DNA of 41,959 nucleotides from Gammaproteobacteria bacterium. GTDB lineage: Bacteria > Pseudomonadota > Gammaproteobacteria > UBA1113. The position numbers were made by a program, and so were the translations under genes. The stretch is taken from NCBI GenBank assembly GCA_021773295.1, contig JAJFKI010000078.1, positions 1 through 41,959 on the forward strand, read 5' to 3'. Positions 27,612 to 38,360 of the stretch are shown here, in pieces. The number at the start of each line of letters is the position of its first letter. The stretch's first letter is position 1. A model generated the notes under the pieces. The model had not been told where the DNA came from. It did no database searches and worked only from the letters and a program-made list of their open reading frames with translations.

Positions 27612-28724
27612 TTATTGCTGCCTCCGTGATGGCAATAAGGCTTTTAATGCTGCTTTATGTTGCGGCTTAATATAAAACGTTAAGGCGAATAATAATAACG
27701 CTGCATGCAACCACCACATGCCAATATAGATTGGAACTTTGCCGTGGGCCACCCAATCTTTAGCAACGAACATCATATTACCATAAATGCTGTAAATTAA
27801 AATTGACGGCAGTAATTGTGCATAGCGACCCTTACGTGGTTTTACTCTTGAGAGTGGTACGGCTAATAAAATTAAAATTGGTATCGACAAAGGAAGTGAA
27901 ATCCGCCATTGTAATTCTGCCGCTGCTTTGGGGACGCTACGATACAATGCTAATAAATGTAAACTAGACATCCCTTCAAACGTAACATCATCGGCTGACA
28001 CATCACTCGGCAAGCGTATACCGTATTTACCGAAGTCAATCATTTTAAATTGCTTCTCACCAGGCTTACCAAAATAACGATGGCCATCGGTGGCAACGAT
28101 GAAGTGATCTTGAGTTTTAGGATCTTTATATTCATAACCCCGTTTAGCTGCCATCACATTCCAACTTTCCTCGATAGCACCATTTTCTTTTTGCGCAACA
28201 AAAATGTTTTTCACTTCACGTTTGCTATGGGAAAACTTTTCAATGTAATAAACCAGTTTGCCACCATTGGTGACTTGAAAACGCCCCGGAATAATTGCAT
28301 CCACTAAAGCAGTCGACTCAGCTTGTGTCATCACGGCACGTTGATAGGCTAATAGCAAAGGGCTAACATAAAAATTAAGTAGTGCAACCAGCACGACCAC
28401 TGCTAAGCCCATCATTTGTGTCATTTTCAACAATTGTCCACGACTCAGACCACAAGCAGTCAGCACTGTCATTTCACTATCGACATAAAGACGACCATAG
28501 GCGAGTAAAATTCCCAAAAATAAGCCAACAGGTAATAATAAACCTGCTAAAAAAGGAATTTGAATCGACATAATTTTAAAAACAATGGCGCCACTGATTT
28601 TCCCTGCAGCCGCACGACTCAGATAACGCACGAATTGATTACAAATAAAAATTAATAGCAAGACCCCAGTAACCACACTGAGTGACATATAGACTTCTTT
28701 TGTTAAATAACGATATATTATCAA
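27612..28724 (-). CDS. lptF: LptF, LPS export ABC transporter permease
   Basis: 370 residues from a TTG start that gives MIIYRYLTKEV, which lines up with the family N-terminus MIIIRYL; the next ATG (residue 13) would cut into the first helix. It has the six-helix and jellyroll layout of the family, with DSEMTVLTACGLSRGQLLK near 82-100 as the coupling helix. It pairs with LptG. The gene is divergent from pepA, as in E. coli and many gammaproteobacteria, and a 34-base palindrome sits in the shared upstream region. Confidence 0.94.
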   Translation of the reverse strand: MIIYRYLTKEVYMSLSVVTGVLLLIFICNQFVRYLSRAAAGKISGAIVFKIMSIQIPFLAGLLLPVGLFLGILLAYGRLYVDSEMTVLTACGLSRGQLLKMTQMMGLAVVVLVALLNFYVSPLLLAYQRAVMTQAESTALVDAIIPGRFQVTNGGKLVYYIEKFSHSKREVKNIFVAQKENGAIEESWNVMAAKRGYEYKDPKTQDHFIVATDGHRYFGKPGEKQFKMIDFGKYGIRLPSDVSADDVTFEGMSSLHLLALYRSVPKAAAELQWRISLPLSIPILILLAVPLSRVKPRKGRYAQLLPSILIYSIYGNMMFVAKDWVAHGKVPIYIGMWWLHAALLLFALTFYIKPQHKAALKALLPSRRQQ

Positions 28725-28774
28725 TCTTTATCAGCATCCAACGTATAAATGGGATTTTAAATATACTATACTTC

Positions 28775-28808
28775 TATACCCATCGTACCTCAAAATGCGA
28801 TGGGTATA
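28775..28808. repeat. Minimal 34-bp copy of the TATACCC palindromic element
   Basis: TATACCCATCG and CGATGGGTATA form a perfect 11-base inverted repeat around a 12-base loop that still contains CAAAATG, as in the arms of the larger element at 33640-33802. The flanking bases (TCT before, TC after) also match the other copies. It lies in the lptF-pepA intergenic region, about 50 bases from the lptF start and 90 from pepA. Confidence 0.6.
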
Positions 28809-28897
28809 TCTTCGCTCACGGCCCAGAATTGCTTGATTAAAAACCAACTAGAGCCAGAGCATGCACACATAGTATCACGCGTCTATAGGAGTTACGA

Positions 28898-30376
28898 ATG
28901 AAATTTAGCTGCAATAATAAGGCCCTTAGCACCCAAAAAACCGACTGCATTATCCTAGGTGTTTATGAAAAAGGCAAGTGTAGTGACAGTGCTACAGCAA
29001 TTGATAAAGCCAGTAAACAATACCTCAGTAAACTCATTAAATCTGGCGATTTTAGCGGTGATTTCGGTGAAGCGCTTTTATCTCACCATGTCCCCGGCAT
29101 TAAAGCCGAGCGAGTGCTACTCATTGGCCTAGGCAATAAAAAACAACTTGACGCGAGTCGATACCAAACCGCCATAAAACATGCCGCTAAACAAGTGCTC
29201 GCGACTAATAGCAAACATGTCATTAACTGCTTAGTCGAAGCCGCTGTGGACAAACGTGATAGTGCATGGCGCATACGCCAAGCCATCATCTGTCACCAAG
29301 ATATAGCATATCAATACAATACGACTAAAAGTAAAAAAGACAGGGCTCACCGTTTGAAAGAAATGCAATTCAATGCAGCAAGTGCCAAAGCCAACACTCA
29401 AGCCATCACCCGCGGCAAAGCCATCGCCACCGGCATGGCACTTTGCAAAGACTTAGGGAATTTGCCCAGCAATATATGTACGCCTAGCTACCTAGCAAAA
29501 CAGGCTTTAGTGCTCGCTAAAACCTTTAAAAGCATTCACAGTAAATCCTTGAATGAGGCCGAAATGAAAAAACTTGGCATGGGGGCTTTGTTGAGTGTGT
29601 CTAAAGGTAGTGTGCAACCCGCTAAACTCATTGTCATGGAATATAAAGGCACCAGCAAAAAAGGCCAACAGCCTATTGCCTTAGTCGGTAAAGGTATTAC
29701 CTTCGATACCGGTGGTATTTCCATTAAACCACGCACTAATTTAGACGAAATGAAATTTGACATGTGTGGCGCCGCTAGTGTGTTTGGCACCATGCACGCC
29801 ATCGCTGAAATGAAATTACCCATCAATGTTGTTGGCATTGTCGCTTCCGCAGAAAATATGCCGGGTGGCTCCGCGTCCAAACCTGGCGATATCGTCAAAA
29901 CCATGAGTGGTCAAACCGTTGAAATTTTAGATACTGATGCCGAAGGACGTTTAGTCTTATGCGATGCCTTAACCTATGCTAGCCGCTATAAACCAAAAGC
30001 GGTGCTGGATATGGCAACACTCACCGGTGCTATGGTGGTTGCTTTGGGGCATGATGTCACTGGCTTTTTCAGCAATAGCAATGACTTATCCAATGACTTA
30101 AAACAAGCCGCCAATGTTAGCAATGATCACGCGTGGGAAATGCCGCTGTGGCGCCCCTATGATGAACAATTAAATTCAAGATTCGCGGATTTCGCCAATA
30201 TCGGCACCCGCTGGGGCGGTGCTATCACAGCCGCTTGTTTCTTAGCGAAATTTACCGACGGCTATAAATGGGCACACCTCGATGTCGCCGGCAGTGCTCA
30301 TTTATCTGGCGCACAAAAAGGTGCGACCGCTAGACCCGTACCTTTATTAACACAATACTTAATTGATCAATGCTAA
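28898..30376 (+). CDS. pepA: Leucyl aminopeptidase PepA (M17 family)
   Basis: 492 residues, normal length. It is a two-metal aminopeptidase; in E. coli it also binds DNA. The catalytic C-terminal domain has VGKGITFDTGGISIKP (metal-binding Lys and Asp plus catalytic Lys), KFDMCGAASV with another metal Asp, and DTDAEGRL with the metal-binding Asp and Glu and the catalytic Arg. The family signature is usually NTDAEGRL, so its first Asn is Asp here. The start has ribosome site TAGGAG. It is the first gene of pepA-holC-valS, divergent from lptF. Confidence 0.95.
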   Translation: MKFSCNNKALSTQKTDCIILGVYEKGKCSDSATAIDKASKQYLSKLIKSGDFSGDFGEALLSHHVPGIKAERVLLIGLGNKKQLDASRYQTAIKHAAKQVLATNSKHVINCLVEAAVDKRDSAWRIRQAIICHQDIAYQYNTTKSKKDRAHRLKEMQFNAASAKANTQAITRGKAIATGMALCKDLGNLPSNICTPSYLAKQALVLAKTFKSIHSKSLNEAEMKKLGMGALLSVSKGSVQPAKLIVMEYKGTSKKGQQPIALVGKGITFDTGGISIKPRTNLDEMKFDMCGAASVFGTMHAIAEMKLPINVVGIVASAENMPGGSASKPGDIVKTMSGQTVEILDTDAEGRLVLCDALTYASRYKPKAVLDMATLTGAMVVALGHDVTGFFSNSNDLSNDLKQAANVSNDHAWEMPLWRPYDEQLNSRFADFANIGTRWGGAITAACFLAKFTDGYKWAHLDVAGSAHLSGAQKGATARPVPLLTQYLIDQC

Positions 30377-30816
30377 TGAGTACCCGAGTCGATTTTTATT
30401 TAATTGATGCAAAACATGTAGACGGGCGGCTGCGCTTCGCCTGTCGCATTATTGAAAAAGCGTATCGGCATCAGCACAAGATTTTCATCCTGTGTGAAGA
30501 TAGCGCGCAAGCCAATACCATCGATGAATTATTATGGATCTTTGCAGATACCAGCTTCGTCCCCCATAATTTTATTGGCGAAGGCCCTACTCCGCCACCA
30601 CCCGTTCAAATAGGCACCAGCCTACCTCAGCAGCACCGAGATATCTTAGTACTCCTCTGCAATAACATACCGGCAGGGTTTGAACGCTTTAATCGGATCA
30701 TTGAAGTCATTCACCAGGAAGAAAGCGTAAAAAATCAAGCCAGAGAGCATTATCGCTCTTTCCGTTCGCAAGGATGTGTATTAAAATCCCATGATTTACA
30801 AACGAGCCAAGTTTAG
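30376..30816 (+). CDS. holC: DNA polymerase III chi subunit
   Basis: 146 residues from the ATG that overlaps the pepA stop codon by one base (TAATG); an ATG two codons earlier is also open. Chi links SSB to the clamp loader through psi. [27 protein letters not shown] and [17 protein letters not shown] are the conserved N-terminal features. A proline stretch (PTPPPPV) follows. Its position between pepA and valS is diagnostic. The protein is weakly conserved in general, but the family features are clear. Confidence 0.93.
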   Translation: MSTRVDFYLIDAKHVDGRLRFACRIIEKAYRHQHKIFILCEDSAQANTIDELLWIFADTSFVPHNFIGEGPTPPPPVQIGTSLPQQHRDILVLLCNNIPAGFERFNRIIEVIHQEESVKNQAREHYRSFRSQGCVLKSHDLQTSQV

Positions 30817-30833
30817 AACAAAATGAGATAATC

Positions 30834-33596
30834 ATGGACAAAACCTATAACCCAGCACAAATTGAACAAAAATGGTACCAAAAATGGGAAAAAGACGGCG
30901 ATTTCAAACCGTCAGGCAAAGGTGCTCCTTATTGCATCATGATCCCACCCCCTAATGTCACGGGTACCTTACACATGGGCCATGGTTTTCAACAAACCTT
31001 GATGGATGCATTGATTCGCTATCATCGCATGCAAGGCCATGACACCCTCTGGCAGGTAGGCTGTGATCACGCCGGTATCGCCACACAAATGGTGGTCGAG
31101 CGCCAATTATTACAACAAGGTATGAATCGCCATGAATTAGGACGCGATAAATTCGTCGAAAAAGTCAAAGAATGGAAAGAAGAATCCGGCGCTAACATTA
31201 TGCAACAAATCCGTCGCCTCGGTGGTTCGGTGGACTGGGGACGAGAACGCTTCACCATGGATGATGAATTCAGTGAAGCAGTAAAACATGTATTCGTTAA
31301 ACTTTATGACGAAGGTTTAATTTATCGTGGTCAGCGTTTAGTAAACTGGGATCCTAAATTACTCACTGCTATTTCAGATTTAGAAGTCGTCAGTAAAGAG
31401 GAAGAAGCGCAACTTTGGTATTTACGTTACCCCATCATTAATAGTCATGAACATGTGATCGTTGCCACCACTCGCCCAGAAACCATGTTAGGTGATACAG
31501 CCGTTGCGGTTCATCCTGATGATCCGCGTTACCAGCACCTTATTGGCCAATATATTCAACTGCCTTTAACGGATCGCACCATTCCTATCATTGCCGATAA
31601 TTATGTGGAACCAGCGTTCGGTAGTGGTTGCGTTAAAATAACGCCTGCTCATGATTTCAATGACTATGAAATGGGTAAACGTCACGACTTACCCATGATT
31701 AATGTGTTAACGCCTGATGCCAAAATGAATGAGCATGCCCCGAGTCAATATCAAGGCATGGATCGCTATGATGCACGTAAGGCTATCGTCGCAGATTTCA
31801 AGAAACTCGGTTTGCTCGAAAAAATTGAACCCCATAACATGACAGTCCCCAGAGGCGATCGTTCAGGTGTTGTCGTGGAACCTTACCTTACTGATCAATG
31901 GTTCGTACGCACCCAACCATTAGCCGAGCCAGCCTTGGCTGCTGTGAAAAATGGCGATATTAAATTTATCCCTGAAAATTGGTCTAAGACTTATTTTCAA
32001 TGGTTAGAAAACATCGAAGACTGGTGTATATCCCGCCAATTGTGGTGGGGACACCGCATCCCCGCTTGGTATGATGACCATGGCAATCTTTACGTCGGCG
32101 ATGATGAAGCCGCCGTCAGAAAAAAACATAATATAGCGGCTGATGTCCCTCTCACTCAAGACACGGATGTCTTAGACACTTGGTTTTCATCAGCACTTTG
32201 GCCCTTCGTTACCTTAGGCTGGCCTGATAAAACACCAGAAGTCGTAAAGTTTTATCCCAGCAATGTCCTAATGACAGGCTTTGATATTATTTTCTTTTGG
32301 GTTGCTCGTATGGTGATGATGGGCTTGAAACTTTTAGGTGAAGTCCCCTTCCATGAAGTCTATATCACCGGCTTGATTCGCGATCACGAAGGCCAGAAAA
32401 TGTCGAAATCAAAAGGCAATGTGTTAGATCCCATCGACCTAATCGACGGTATTGATTTAGAAAGCTTAGTGACAAAACGTACTCAAACTTTAATGCAACC
32501 CTCTATGGCCAAGGCTGTCGAAAAACAAACACGCGATCAATTCCCTGAGGGCATTGATAGCCATGGCACCGATGCCTTGCGCTTTACGTTTTGCATTCTT
32601 GCATCCACGGGGCGCAACATACGCTTTGATGTCAGTCGTCTTGCAGGTTACCGTAATTTTTGTAATAAATTATGGAATGCTGCTCGTTACGTGATGATGA
32701 ATACAGAAGATAAACCATTAAGCATAGATACTGCTAACATGCAATTTAGTATCGCCGATAGATGGATCGTGAGTAAATTACATCAAACCATTGACATAGC
32801 CCACCAACACTTTAGCAGTTATCGCTTTGACTTACTGGCACAAGCACTGTATGAATTCGTGTGGCATGAATTTTGTGATTGGTATTTAGAACTATCAAAA
32901 CCCGTGTTAATGGGCGACTCTAGTGAAGCTGAACAATTTGGTACTCGCTTTACCTTAGTGAGCACACTAGAAAGCATTTTACGCTTACTACACCCCATCA
33001 TGCCCTTCATCACCGAAGAAATTTGGCAACGCGTAGCGCCTCTTCAAAGTATCAAAGCCGACACGATTAGCCATCAAGCTTACCCTAGGTGTTACCCAGA
33101 AAAAGTCGATAATGACGCCCTCGCCAACATTGAATGGTTAAAGCAAATTATTATAGGGATCCGCAACATCCGCGGTGAAATGAATATATCGCCAGCTAAA
33201 CCTTTAAATGCGCTTTTCCATAAGGGCGGTGCAAGTGATAAACAACGCTTAGAAAATAATAAACTCTTTTTAATGAAGCTTGCAAAATTAGACTCAGTAC
33301 AATGGCTAGAAGGTAACGACATCCCTTTCTCCGCCTCAGCCTTAGCAGGTGATATGGAAATCCTCATCCCCATGGAAGGCTTAATCGACAAACAAGCAGA
33401 ACTCTCGCGCTTGACGAAAGAAGCCACCAAATTACAAAAAGAATTAACCCGGGTAACAGGAAAACTAAAAAATCCAAATTTCGTCGAGCGTGCCCCAACA
33501 CAAATCGTCGAAAAAGAAAAAGCTATTTTACTCGACACTGAAAATGCTATCGAAAAAGTGAACATGCAAATACAGCGCATCGAAGAATTGAGCTAG
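30834..33596 (+). CDS. valS: Valyl-tRNA synthetase
   Basis: 920 residues, a full-length class Ia synthetase. The signature HMGH is at residues 47-50 after PPPNVTGTL, the editing domain lies around 195-335 ([18 protein letters not shown]), and KMSKS is at 522-526. WWGHRIPAW and [14 protein letters not shown] are also present. The C-terminus ends in a heptad-rich coiled coil ([19 protein letters not shown]). It follows holC by 17 bases, with a ribosome site GAGAT before the ATG. A long palindromic element lies after the stop. Confidence 0.98.
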   Translation: MDKTYNPAQIEQKWYQKWEKDGDFKPSGKGAPYCIMIPPPNVTGTLHMGHGFQQTLMDALIRYHRMQGHDTLWQVGCDHAGIATQMVVERQLLQQGMNRHELGRDKFVEKVKEWKEESGANIMQQIRRLGGSVDWGRERFTMDDEFSEAVKHVFVKLYDEGLIYRGQRLVNWDPKLLTAISDLEVVSKEEEAQLWYLRYPIINSHEHVIVATTRPETMLGDTAVAVHPDDPRYQHLIGQYIQLPLTDRTIPIIADNYVEPAFGSGCVKITPAHDFNDYEMGKRHDLPMINVLTPDAKMNEHAPSQYQGMDRYDARKAIVADFKKLGLLEKIEPHNMTVPRGDRSGVVVEPYLTDQWFVRTQPLAEPALAAVKNGDIKFIPENWSKTYFQWLENIEDWCISRQLWWGHRIPAWYDDHGNLYVGDDEAAVRKKHNIAADVPLTQDTDVLDTWFSSALWPFVTLGWPDKTPEVVKFYPSNVLMTGFDIIFFWVARMVMMGLKLLGEVPFHEVYITGLIRDHEGQKMSKSKGNVLDPIDLIDGIDLESLVTKRTQTLMQPSMAKAVEKQTRDQFPEGIDSHGTDALRFTFCILASTGRNIRFDVSRLAGYRNFCNKLWNAARYVMMNTEDKPLSIDTANMQFSIADRWIVSKLHQTIDIAHQHFSSYRFDLLAQALYEFVWHEFCDWYLELSKPVLMGDSSEAEQFGTRFTLVSTLESILRLLHPIMPFITEEIWQRVAPLQSIKADTISHQAYPRCYPEKVDNDALANIEWLKQIIIGIRNIRGEMNISPAKPLNALFHKGGASDKQRLENNKLFLMKLAKLDSVQWLEGNDIPFSASALAGDMEILIPMEGLIDKQAELSRLTKEATKLQKELTRVTGKLKNPNFVERAPTQIVEKEKAILLDTENAIEKVNMQIQRIEELS

Positions 33597-33639
33597 CTAT
33601 CAAATCCTATCTCCCCCAGCAAGGCTAAAAATTCGTGTC

Positions 33640-33802
33640 TATACCCATTACAGATGAAAATGCGGAAATAAGGCGACTTGATTTTTGTTCCCTTTGAGTG
33701 TTCGAAATGCAGGTAATAGCCGGTCTATTGGCAAATTTCGAACGTTCAAAGGGGGCAAAAAGCAATAGCATTTATTTCGCATTTTCATCTGTGATGGGTA
33801 TA
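33640..33802. repeat. Full-length 163-bp palindromic (MITE-like) element between valS and trmJ
   Basis: The left arm (33640-33708) and right arm (33735-33802) are inverted copies around a 26-base loop. The outer 25 bases (TATACCCATTACAGATGAAA and onward) differ at one position, and the inner 19 bases (CCCTTTGA, TTCGAAAT) at two. The middle of the arms is less well matched. The transcript would fold into one long hairpin and could terminate both of the convergent genes valS and trmJ. Shorter copies occur at 1770-1854 and 28775-28808. No transposase is encoded. Confidence 0.85.
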
Positions 33803-33806
33803 TCTC

Positions 33807-34553
33807 TTAGTCCTCACGGGTTGAACGATACAATTCAACCGAGCTCAACACCCCACGCAAGATATTAATCTCTTGAATATCTAAATCCGCGCGCAAAAAT
33901 AGTCGCCGCAGCCGGGCCATTAATTGCTTTGGCTGCCGTGGGTTGATAAAACCTGTGGTATACAAGACTTGTTCTAAATGTTTGAAATAATTTTCTAACT
34001 CACCTGCTGTTGCTTTAGCAACTTCAGGTTCATCAATGTCAATGGACACATTTTCAAAGGCATAACGTAATTCGTAACAAACCAATTGCACCGCACTTGC
34101 TAAATTTAAGGAGCTAAACTCTGGATTAGCTGGAATATTAATATGGCAATGACACTGATGTAATTGTTCATTGTTCAAACCCACTCGTTCTGGACCAAAC
34201 ATAATGCCAATTTTCCCGGCTACTGGAGAAGCAGCTAACGACTGAGTCCATTCTCTAACTGTTTGAATAGGCCAACTTAATGTACGCATTCTTGCGCTGG
34301 TCGCAACCACCAAAATTTTATCTGCTAAAGCTTCATCGAGACTCGCTACAACCCTGACATTATCTAAGATGTCCGTAGCACCAGACGCTCTGGCCACAGC
34401 CTCAGCATCTGGAAATTTTTTAGGCTTCACTAAACATAAGTGGCTTAACCCCATATTTTTCATCGCCCGCGCAGTCGCACCGATATTACCGGGATGTGAA
34501 GGCTCAACTAAAATTATTTCAATATTTTCTAAATAATTGTCCATCTGTTTCAT
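33807..34553 (-). CDS. trmJ: tRNA (cytidine/uridine-2'-O-)-methyltransferase TrmJ
   Basis: 248 residues from the ATG at 34553; the frame is open to 34646, but the first 31 residues would be an atypical isoleucine-rich extension, and Met at 34544 is another choice. It is a SPOUT methyltransferase that modifies position 32 of several tRNAs. IILVEPSHPGNIGATARAMKNMG opens the domain, and IGIMFGPERVGLNNEQL and PEFSSLNLASAVQLVCYE form the AdoMet-binding knot. It is divergent from suhB, the usual gammaproteobacterial arrangement. Confidence 0.94.
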   Translation of the reverse strand: MKQMDNYLENIEIILVEPSHPGNIGATARAMKNMGLSHLCLVKPKKFPDAEAVARASGATDILDNVRVVASLDEALADKILVVATSARMRTLSWPIQTVREWTQSLAASPVAGKIGIMFGPERVGLNNEQLHQCHCHINIPANPEFSSLNLASAVQLVCYELRYAFENVSIDIDEPEVAKATAGELENYFKHLEQVLYTTGFINPRQPKQLMARLRRLFLRADLDIQEINILRGVLSSVELYRSTRED

Positions 34554-34713
34554 CAATAAATTAACAATAGCAATGCTATCATAAAGATTAACATCAATGA
34601 TAATAACTAAATTGCATATTATTATAATTACTAAATATATATTCAATAGCTATTGATTATATCTCAAGCAACTATTATCATTGACCCCCTTTGCAAATGG
34701 TCAGGACTAAACG

Positions 34714-35493
34714 ATGCATCCATACCTCAATATAGCGATTACTGCGGCTCGAAAAGCCGGTGACTACATCATGCACTCTTCTGAAAATCTGGATAGGATT
34801 TATACCGAGGAGAAACAAGCCCATGATTATGTCACGGATGTCGATAGAACCGCTGAAAAAATCATTATCGACACGATTTTACAAGCCTACCCACAACACA
34901 GCATCTTGGCGGAAGAGTCTGGCGAACTCACTCAAGCTGATGATACACAGTGGATTATTGATCCCCTTGATGGTACGACGAATTTTATTCATGGTTTTCC
35001 TCATTATGCCGTCTCAATTGGCGTGCGCCAAGGGCGCAAGATTGAGCATGGTGTGATTTACGATCCCGTAAGAAATGACTTATTTACAGCGTCTCGTGGC
35101 CAAGGTGCGCAATTAAATAATCGCCGCATGCGCGTCAGTCAACAAAATAATATGGACCATGCCTTACTAGGAACAGGCTTTCCTTTTCGCTGTGAAGCAT
35201 TGATTGAACCCTACATGAAAGGTTTCCAAAAAGTGATTCCAAGGGTATCAGGCATTCGCCGTGCCGGCTCTGCCGCTTTAGACATGGCATACGTGGCGGC
35301 AGGACACTTAGATGCCTACTGGGAAATGGGGCTTAATATCTGGGACATTGCTGCTGGCGTAGTGTTAATCCGCGAAGCGGGTGGTTTCATCAGCGATTTG
35401 CAAGGTGGTGAAAGTCATTTAGAAACTGGCGACATCCTTGTTGGCAACCCCAAAATTTTCAAACAATTATTACAAATTTTGAAGAGTGAGTAG
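34714..35493 (+). CDS. suhB: Inositol-1-monophosphatase family protein SuhB
   Basis: 259 residues. The Mg-dependent phosphatase motifs are present: AEESGE (metal Glu, about 66-71), DPLDGTTNF at 83-91, and [15 protein letters not shown] near the C-terminus. In E. coli SuhB also works with NusA/NusB in rRNA transcription antitermination. It is divergent from trmJ, and its stop lies one base before the miaB ATG, so the two are probably cotranscribed. Confidence 0.95.
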   Translation: MHPYLNIAITAARKAGDYIMHSSENLDRIYTEEKQAHDYVTDVDRTAEKIIIDTILQAYPQHSILAEESGELTQADDTQWIIDPLDGTTNFIHGFPHYAVSIGVRQGRKIEHGVIYDPVRNDLFTASRGQGAQLNNRRMRVSQQNNMDHALLGTGFPFRCEALIEPYMKGFQKVIPRVSGIRRAGSAALDMAYVAAGHLDAYWEMGLNIWDIAAGVVLIREAGGFISDLQGGESHLETGDILVGNPKIFKQLLQILKSE

Positions 35494-35494
35494 C

Positions 35495-36829
35495 ATGAGT
35501 AAGCAACAAAAAGTTTTCGTGCAAACCCACGGCTGCCAAATGAATGTTTACGATTCAGATAAGATGGTGGACGTGTTGCGTGAAGCTGAAAACATGACCC
35601 AAACAAAAACACCGGATGATGCCGATATCGTATTACTCAATACCTGCTCTATTCGCGAAAAAGCTCAAGAAAAAGTTTTCTCTGAATTGGGCCGCTTACG
35701 TAAATTAAAGCAAAAAAGACCTGATATGATCATTGGTGTCGGTGGTTGTGTTGCCAGCCAAGAAGGTAAAGCAATCACAAAGCGTGCGCCCTATGTAGAT
35801 TTAGTGTTTGGTCCGCAAACCTTGCACCGTCTACCAGAGATGGTACAGCAGCATCGAAAAAGTAAAAAACCTATCATCGATGTTAGTTTTCCTGAAATTG
35901 AAAAGTTTGATCACTTACCCGCACCTAAGGCCGATGGCCCCACAGCTTTTGTGTCTATCATGGAAGGTTGCAGTAAATATTGCACTTTTTGCATTGTGCC
36001 TTACACACGCGGTGAAGAAATTTCTCGCCCCTTTGATGATGTATTAGCAGAAGTCATGATACTAGCAGAGCAAGGCGTTGTGGAAGTTAATTTATTAGGA
36101 CAAAACGTCAATGATTACCGTGGCAAAATGCATGAGGGCGGTACTGCAGACTTAGCCTTATTAATTCATTACATCGCCACCATCGATGGCATTGAACGTA
36201 TTCGTTTTACCACCTCACACCCATCAGCCTTTTCAGATAACCTCATTGAAGCCTACCGTGATGTGCCGCAGTTGGCGAATCACTTACATTTACCGGTACA
36301 AAGCGGTTCTAATCGTATCTTAGGCATGATGAAACGTGGTTATAAGGTCGAAACTTTTATCGAAAGGATTAACCAACTCAAGGCTGTTAGACCTGACATT
36401 TCAATTTCTTCGGATTTTATCATCGGCTTTCCTACCGAAACCGATGAAGACTTTATGCAGACCATGGATTTAGTGGCTGACATTGGTTTTGATACATCTT
36501 TTAGTTTTATTTACAGCCAGCGTCCAGGTACACCTGCGGCAAAATTACATGATGGCGTAGCAATGGATGTAAAAAAGCAACGTTTGCAATTACTACAAGC
36601 CCGCATCAATCAGCAAGCAGCTGACATTAGTCGAAGCATGGTAGGCAAGATAGAGACCGTGTTAATCACTGGCACAGCGAAGAAACAAGATGACTTAATT
36701 TCAGGCCGCACGGAAAATAATCGCGTGGTTAACTTTGCCGGCAGCAAAGATCTCATCGGAGGCATCGTTAAGGTAAAAATCACCGAAGCCCTGCCTAATT
36801 CTTTGCGGGGTGAACTTTGTGCATCATGA
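35495..36829 (+). CDS. miaB: tRNA-2-methylthio-N6-dimethylallyladenosine synthase MiaB
   Basis: 444 residues from the ATG at 35495; a GTG at 35486 inside the suhB end is a less likely start. It is a radical-SAM methylthiotransferase acting on position 37 of tRNAs. Three N-terminal cysteines (HGCQMN, NTCSIR, GGCVAS) hold one cluster, and Cys159, Cys163 and Cys166 (CSKYCTFC) hold the radical-SAM cluster. [18 protein letters not shown] and a C-terminal TRAM domain complete the family layout. It heads the miaB-phoH-ybeY-corC group. Confidence 0.97.
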   Translation: MSKQQKVFVQTHGCQMNVYDSDKMVDVLREAENMTQTKTPDDADIVLLNTCSIREKAQEKVFSELGRLRKLKQKRPDMIIGVGGCVASQEGKAITKRAPYVDLVFGPQTLHRLPEMVQQHRKSKKPIIDVSFPEIEKFDHLPAPKADGPTAFVSIMEGCSKYCTFCIVPYTRGEEISRPFDDVLAEVMILAEQGVVEVNLLGQNVNDYRGKMHEGGTADLALLIHYIATIDGIERIRFTTSHPSAFSDNLIEAYRDVPQLANHLHLPVQSGSNRILGMMKRGYKVETFIERINQLKAVRPDISISSDFIIGFPTETDEDFMQTMDLVADIGFDTSFSFIYSQRPGTPAAKLHDGVAMDVKKQRLQLLQARINQQAADISRSMVGKIETVLITGTAKKQDDLISGRTENNRVVNFAGSKDLIGGIVKVKITEALPNSLRGELCAS

Positions 36830-36876
36830 GTTATACTTACGGTAAGAGATGCCATTGAGAAGGAGATAAAATATTC

Positions 36877-37872
36877 TTGAGTAGTGTCATAGAATCAGGC
36901 TCAGTAGCTTTAGATCCCGTTGATAATCAACGACTTGCTAAGCTTTGCGGTCAGTTTGATGAGCATCTTAAATTAATCGAGAAGCACTTGGGCGTTGCCA
37001 TCAATAATCGCGGCAATACTTTTCAAATCACCGGCAGTCCTTATTCTGTACGCAAAGCCAGTAAGCTCATCCACCGCTTATATCAAGAGACCGTTGGCAC
37101 GAAGGAATTAGATCTCGCTAAAATACATCTTATGCTGCGTGAAGCCGTACACCACCGCCACGGACACAGTGATGATAAAGGTGAAGTCAGCCAAAAAGCC
37201 ATGGATAAACTTGCCTTAAAAACAAAATACGGCAGTATCGCGCCACGCGGCAGCAATCAATCGAAGTATGTCCGTAACATTCTACATCACGATATTAATT
37301 TTTCTACGGGCCCGGCCGGTACGGGTAAAACTTTTTTAGCCGTTGCCTGCGCTGTGGATGCCTTACTAAAAGAAAAAGTGCAACGTATTATCTTAGTGCG
37401 TCCAGTCGTAGAAGCAGGCGAACGTTTAGGCTTTTTACCGGGTGATCTGGCACAAAAAGTCGATCCTTATTTAAGGCCGTTATTTGATGCCTTATATGAA
37501 ATGCTGGGCAATGAACGCGTCACGGCCATGATTGAGAAAAACATTATTGAACTCGCCCCACTTGCTTACATGCGTGGCCGCACCTTAAATAATGCCTTCG
37601 TGATATTGGATGAAGCACAAAATACTACCAAAGAACAAATGAAAATGTTTTTAACACGCTTAGGGTTTGGCTCTATTGCCGTCATCACCGGCGATTTAAC
37701 GCAAATTGACTTACCAAGACCCCATGATTCCGGCATTGTACAAGCCATTGAAATACTGCGTCACATCCACAATATTAGTTTCAGTGAATTTGAACCAAAA
37801 GATGTCATGCGCCATCCTCTGGTGCAAGATATCGTAAAAGCTTATAATGGCGCCAATAAAGAGTCAGAATAA
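36877..37872 (+). CDS. ybeZ: PhoH-like ATPase (YbeZ)
   Basis: 331 residues from a TTG preceded by GAGAAGGAG at 36857-36865, 11 bases upstream. An N-terminal KH-like region (about 15-75) precedes the ATPase domain with Walker A GPAGTGKT at 145-152, VRPVVEAGERLGFLPGD, and Walker B VILDEAQN near 242-249. YbeZ interacts with YbeY in rRNA and RNA metabolism. The gene lies between miaB and ybeY, the canonical order, and ends five bases before the ybeY ATG. Confidence 0.95.
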   Translation: MSSVIESGSVALDPVDNQRLAKLCGQFDEHLKLIEKHLGVAINNRGNTFQITGSPYSVRKASKLIHRLYQETVGTKELDLAKIHLMLREAVHHRHGHSDDKGEVSQKAMDKLALKTKYGSIAPRGSNQSKYVRNILHHDINFSTGPAGTGKTFLAVACAVDALLKEKVQRIILVRPVVEAGERLGFLPGDLAQKVDPYLRPLFDALYEMLGNERVTAMIEKNIIELAPLAYMRGRTLNNAFVILDEAQNTTKEQMKMFLTRLGFGSIAVITGDLTQIDLPRPHDSGIVQAIEILRHIHNISFSEFEPKDVMRHPLVQDIVKAYNGANKESE

Positions 37873-37877
37873 CGGAA

Positions 37878-38360
37878 ATGAAAAGCATAGATATTCAATT
37901 ACAAATCGCCAGTGAAGAGGATGACATTCCTCAGCAGAGCCAGTTCGAAATCTGGGCTAAAAAGGCTCTTGAAAGCCGCACACACGCCAGAGAATTAACC
38001 ATCCGCATCGTCGATGAAAGCGAAAGCCGTCACCTTAATCATCAATTCAGACATAAGGATAAACCCACCAATGTCTTATCCTTCCCTTGTGATTTACCTA
38101 AGGGCGTTGAATTACCTCTATTAGGTGACTTAGTCATCTGCGCCCCCTTAGTCAAGCGTGAAGCCGCCGAACAAAATAAATCGGCACTATCCCATTGGGC
38201 ACATTTAACCTTGCATGGTACGCTACACTTGTTAGGCTATGACCATGAAACCGAGGCAGACGCTTTGAAAATGGAGCACTTAGAAACTGCGTTGATGCAG
38301 TCATTAGGTTTTAATGATCCTTATGAAATGAAAGGAGCCAATCACAACGATGAACGATGA
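37878..38360 (+). CDS. ybeY: Endoribonuclease YbeY (rRNA maturation)
   Basis: 160 residues. The zinc-binding HGTLHLLGYDH gives His113, His117 and His123, the H-x3-H-x5-H motif of the family. TNVLSFP and LLGDLVICAP are the other conserved blocks. It takes part in 16S rRNA 3'-end processing and ribosome quality control. The last 11 bases overlap the corC start. Confidence 0.96.
   Translation: MKSIDIQLQIASEEDDIPQQSQFEIWAKKALESRTHARELTIRIVDESESRHLNHQFRHKDKPTNVLSFPCDLPKGVELPLLGDLVICAPLVKREAAEQNKSALSHWAHLTLHGTLHLLGYDHETEADALKMEHLETALMQSLGFNDPYEMKGANHNDER

Noticed and set aside
33092..33580. 162-residue minus-strand open frame
   Set aside because: Antisense to the C-terminal domain of valS, with serine- and phenylalanine-rich shadow composition.
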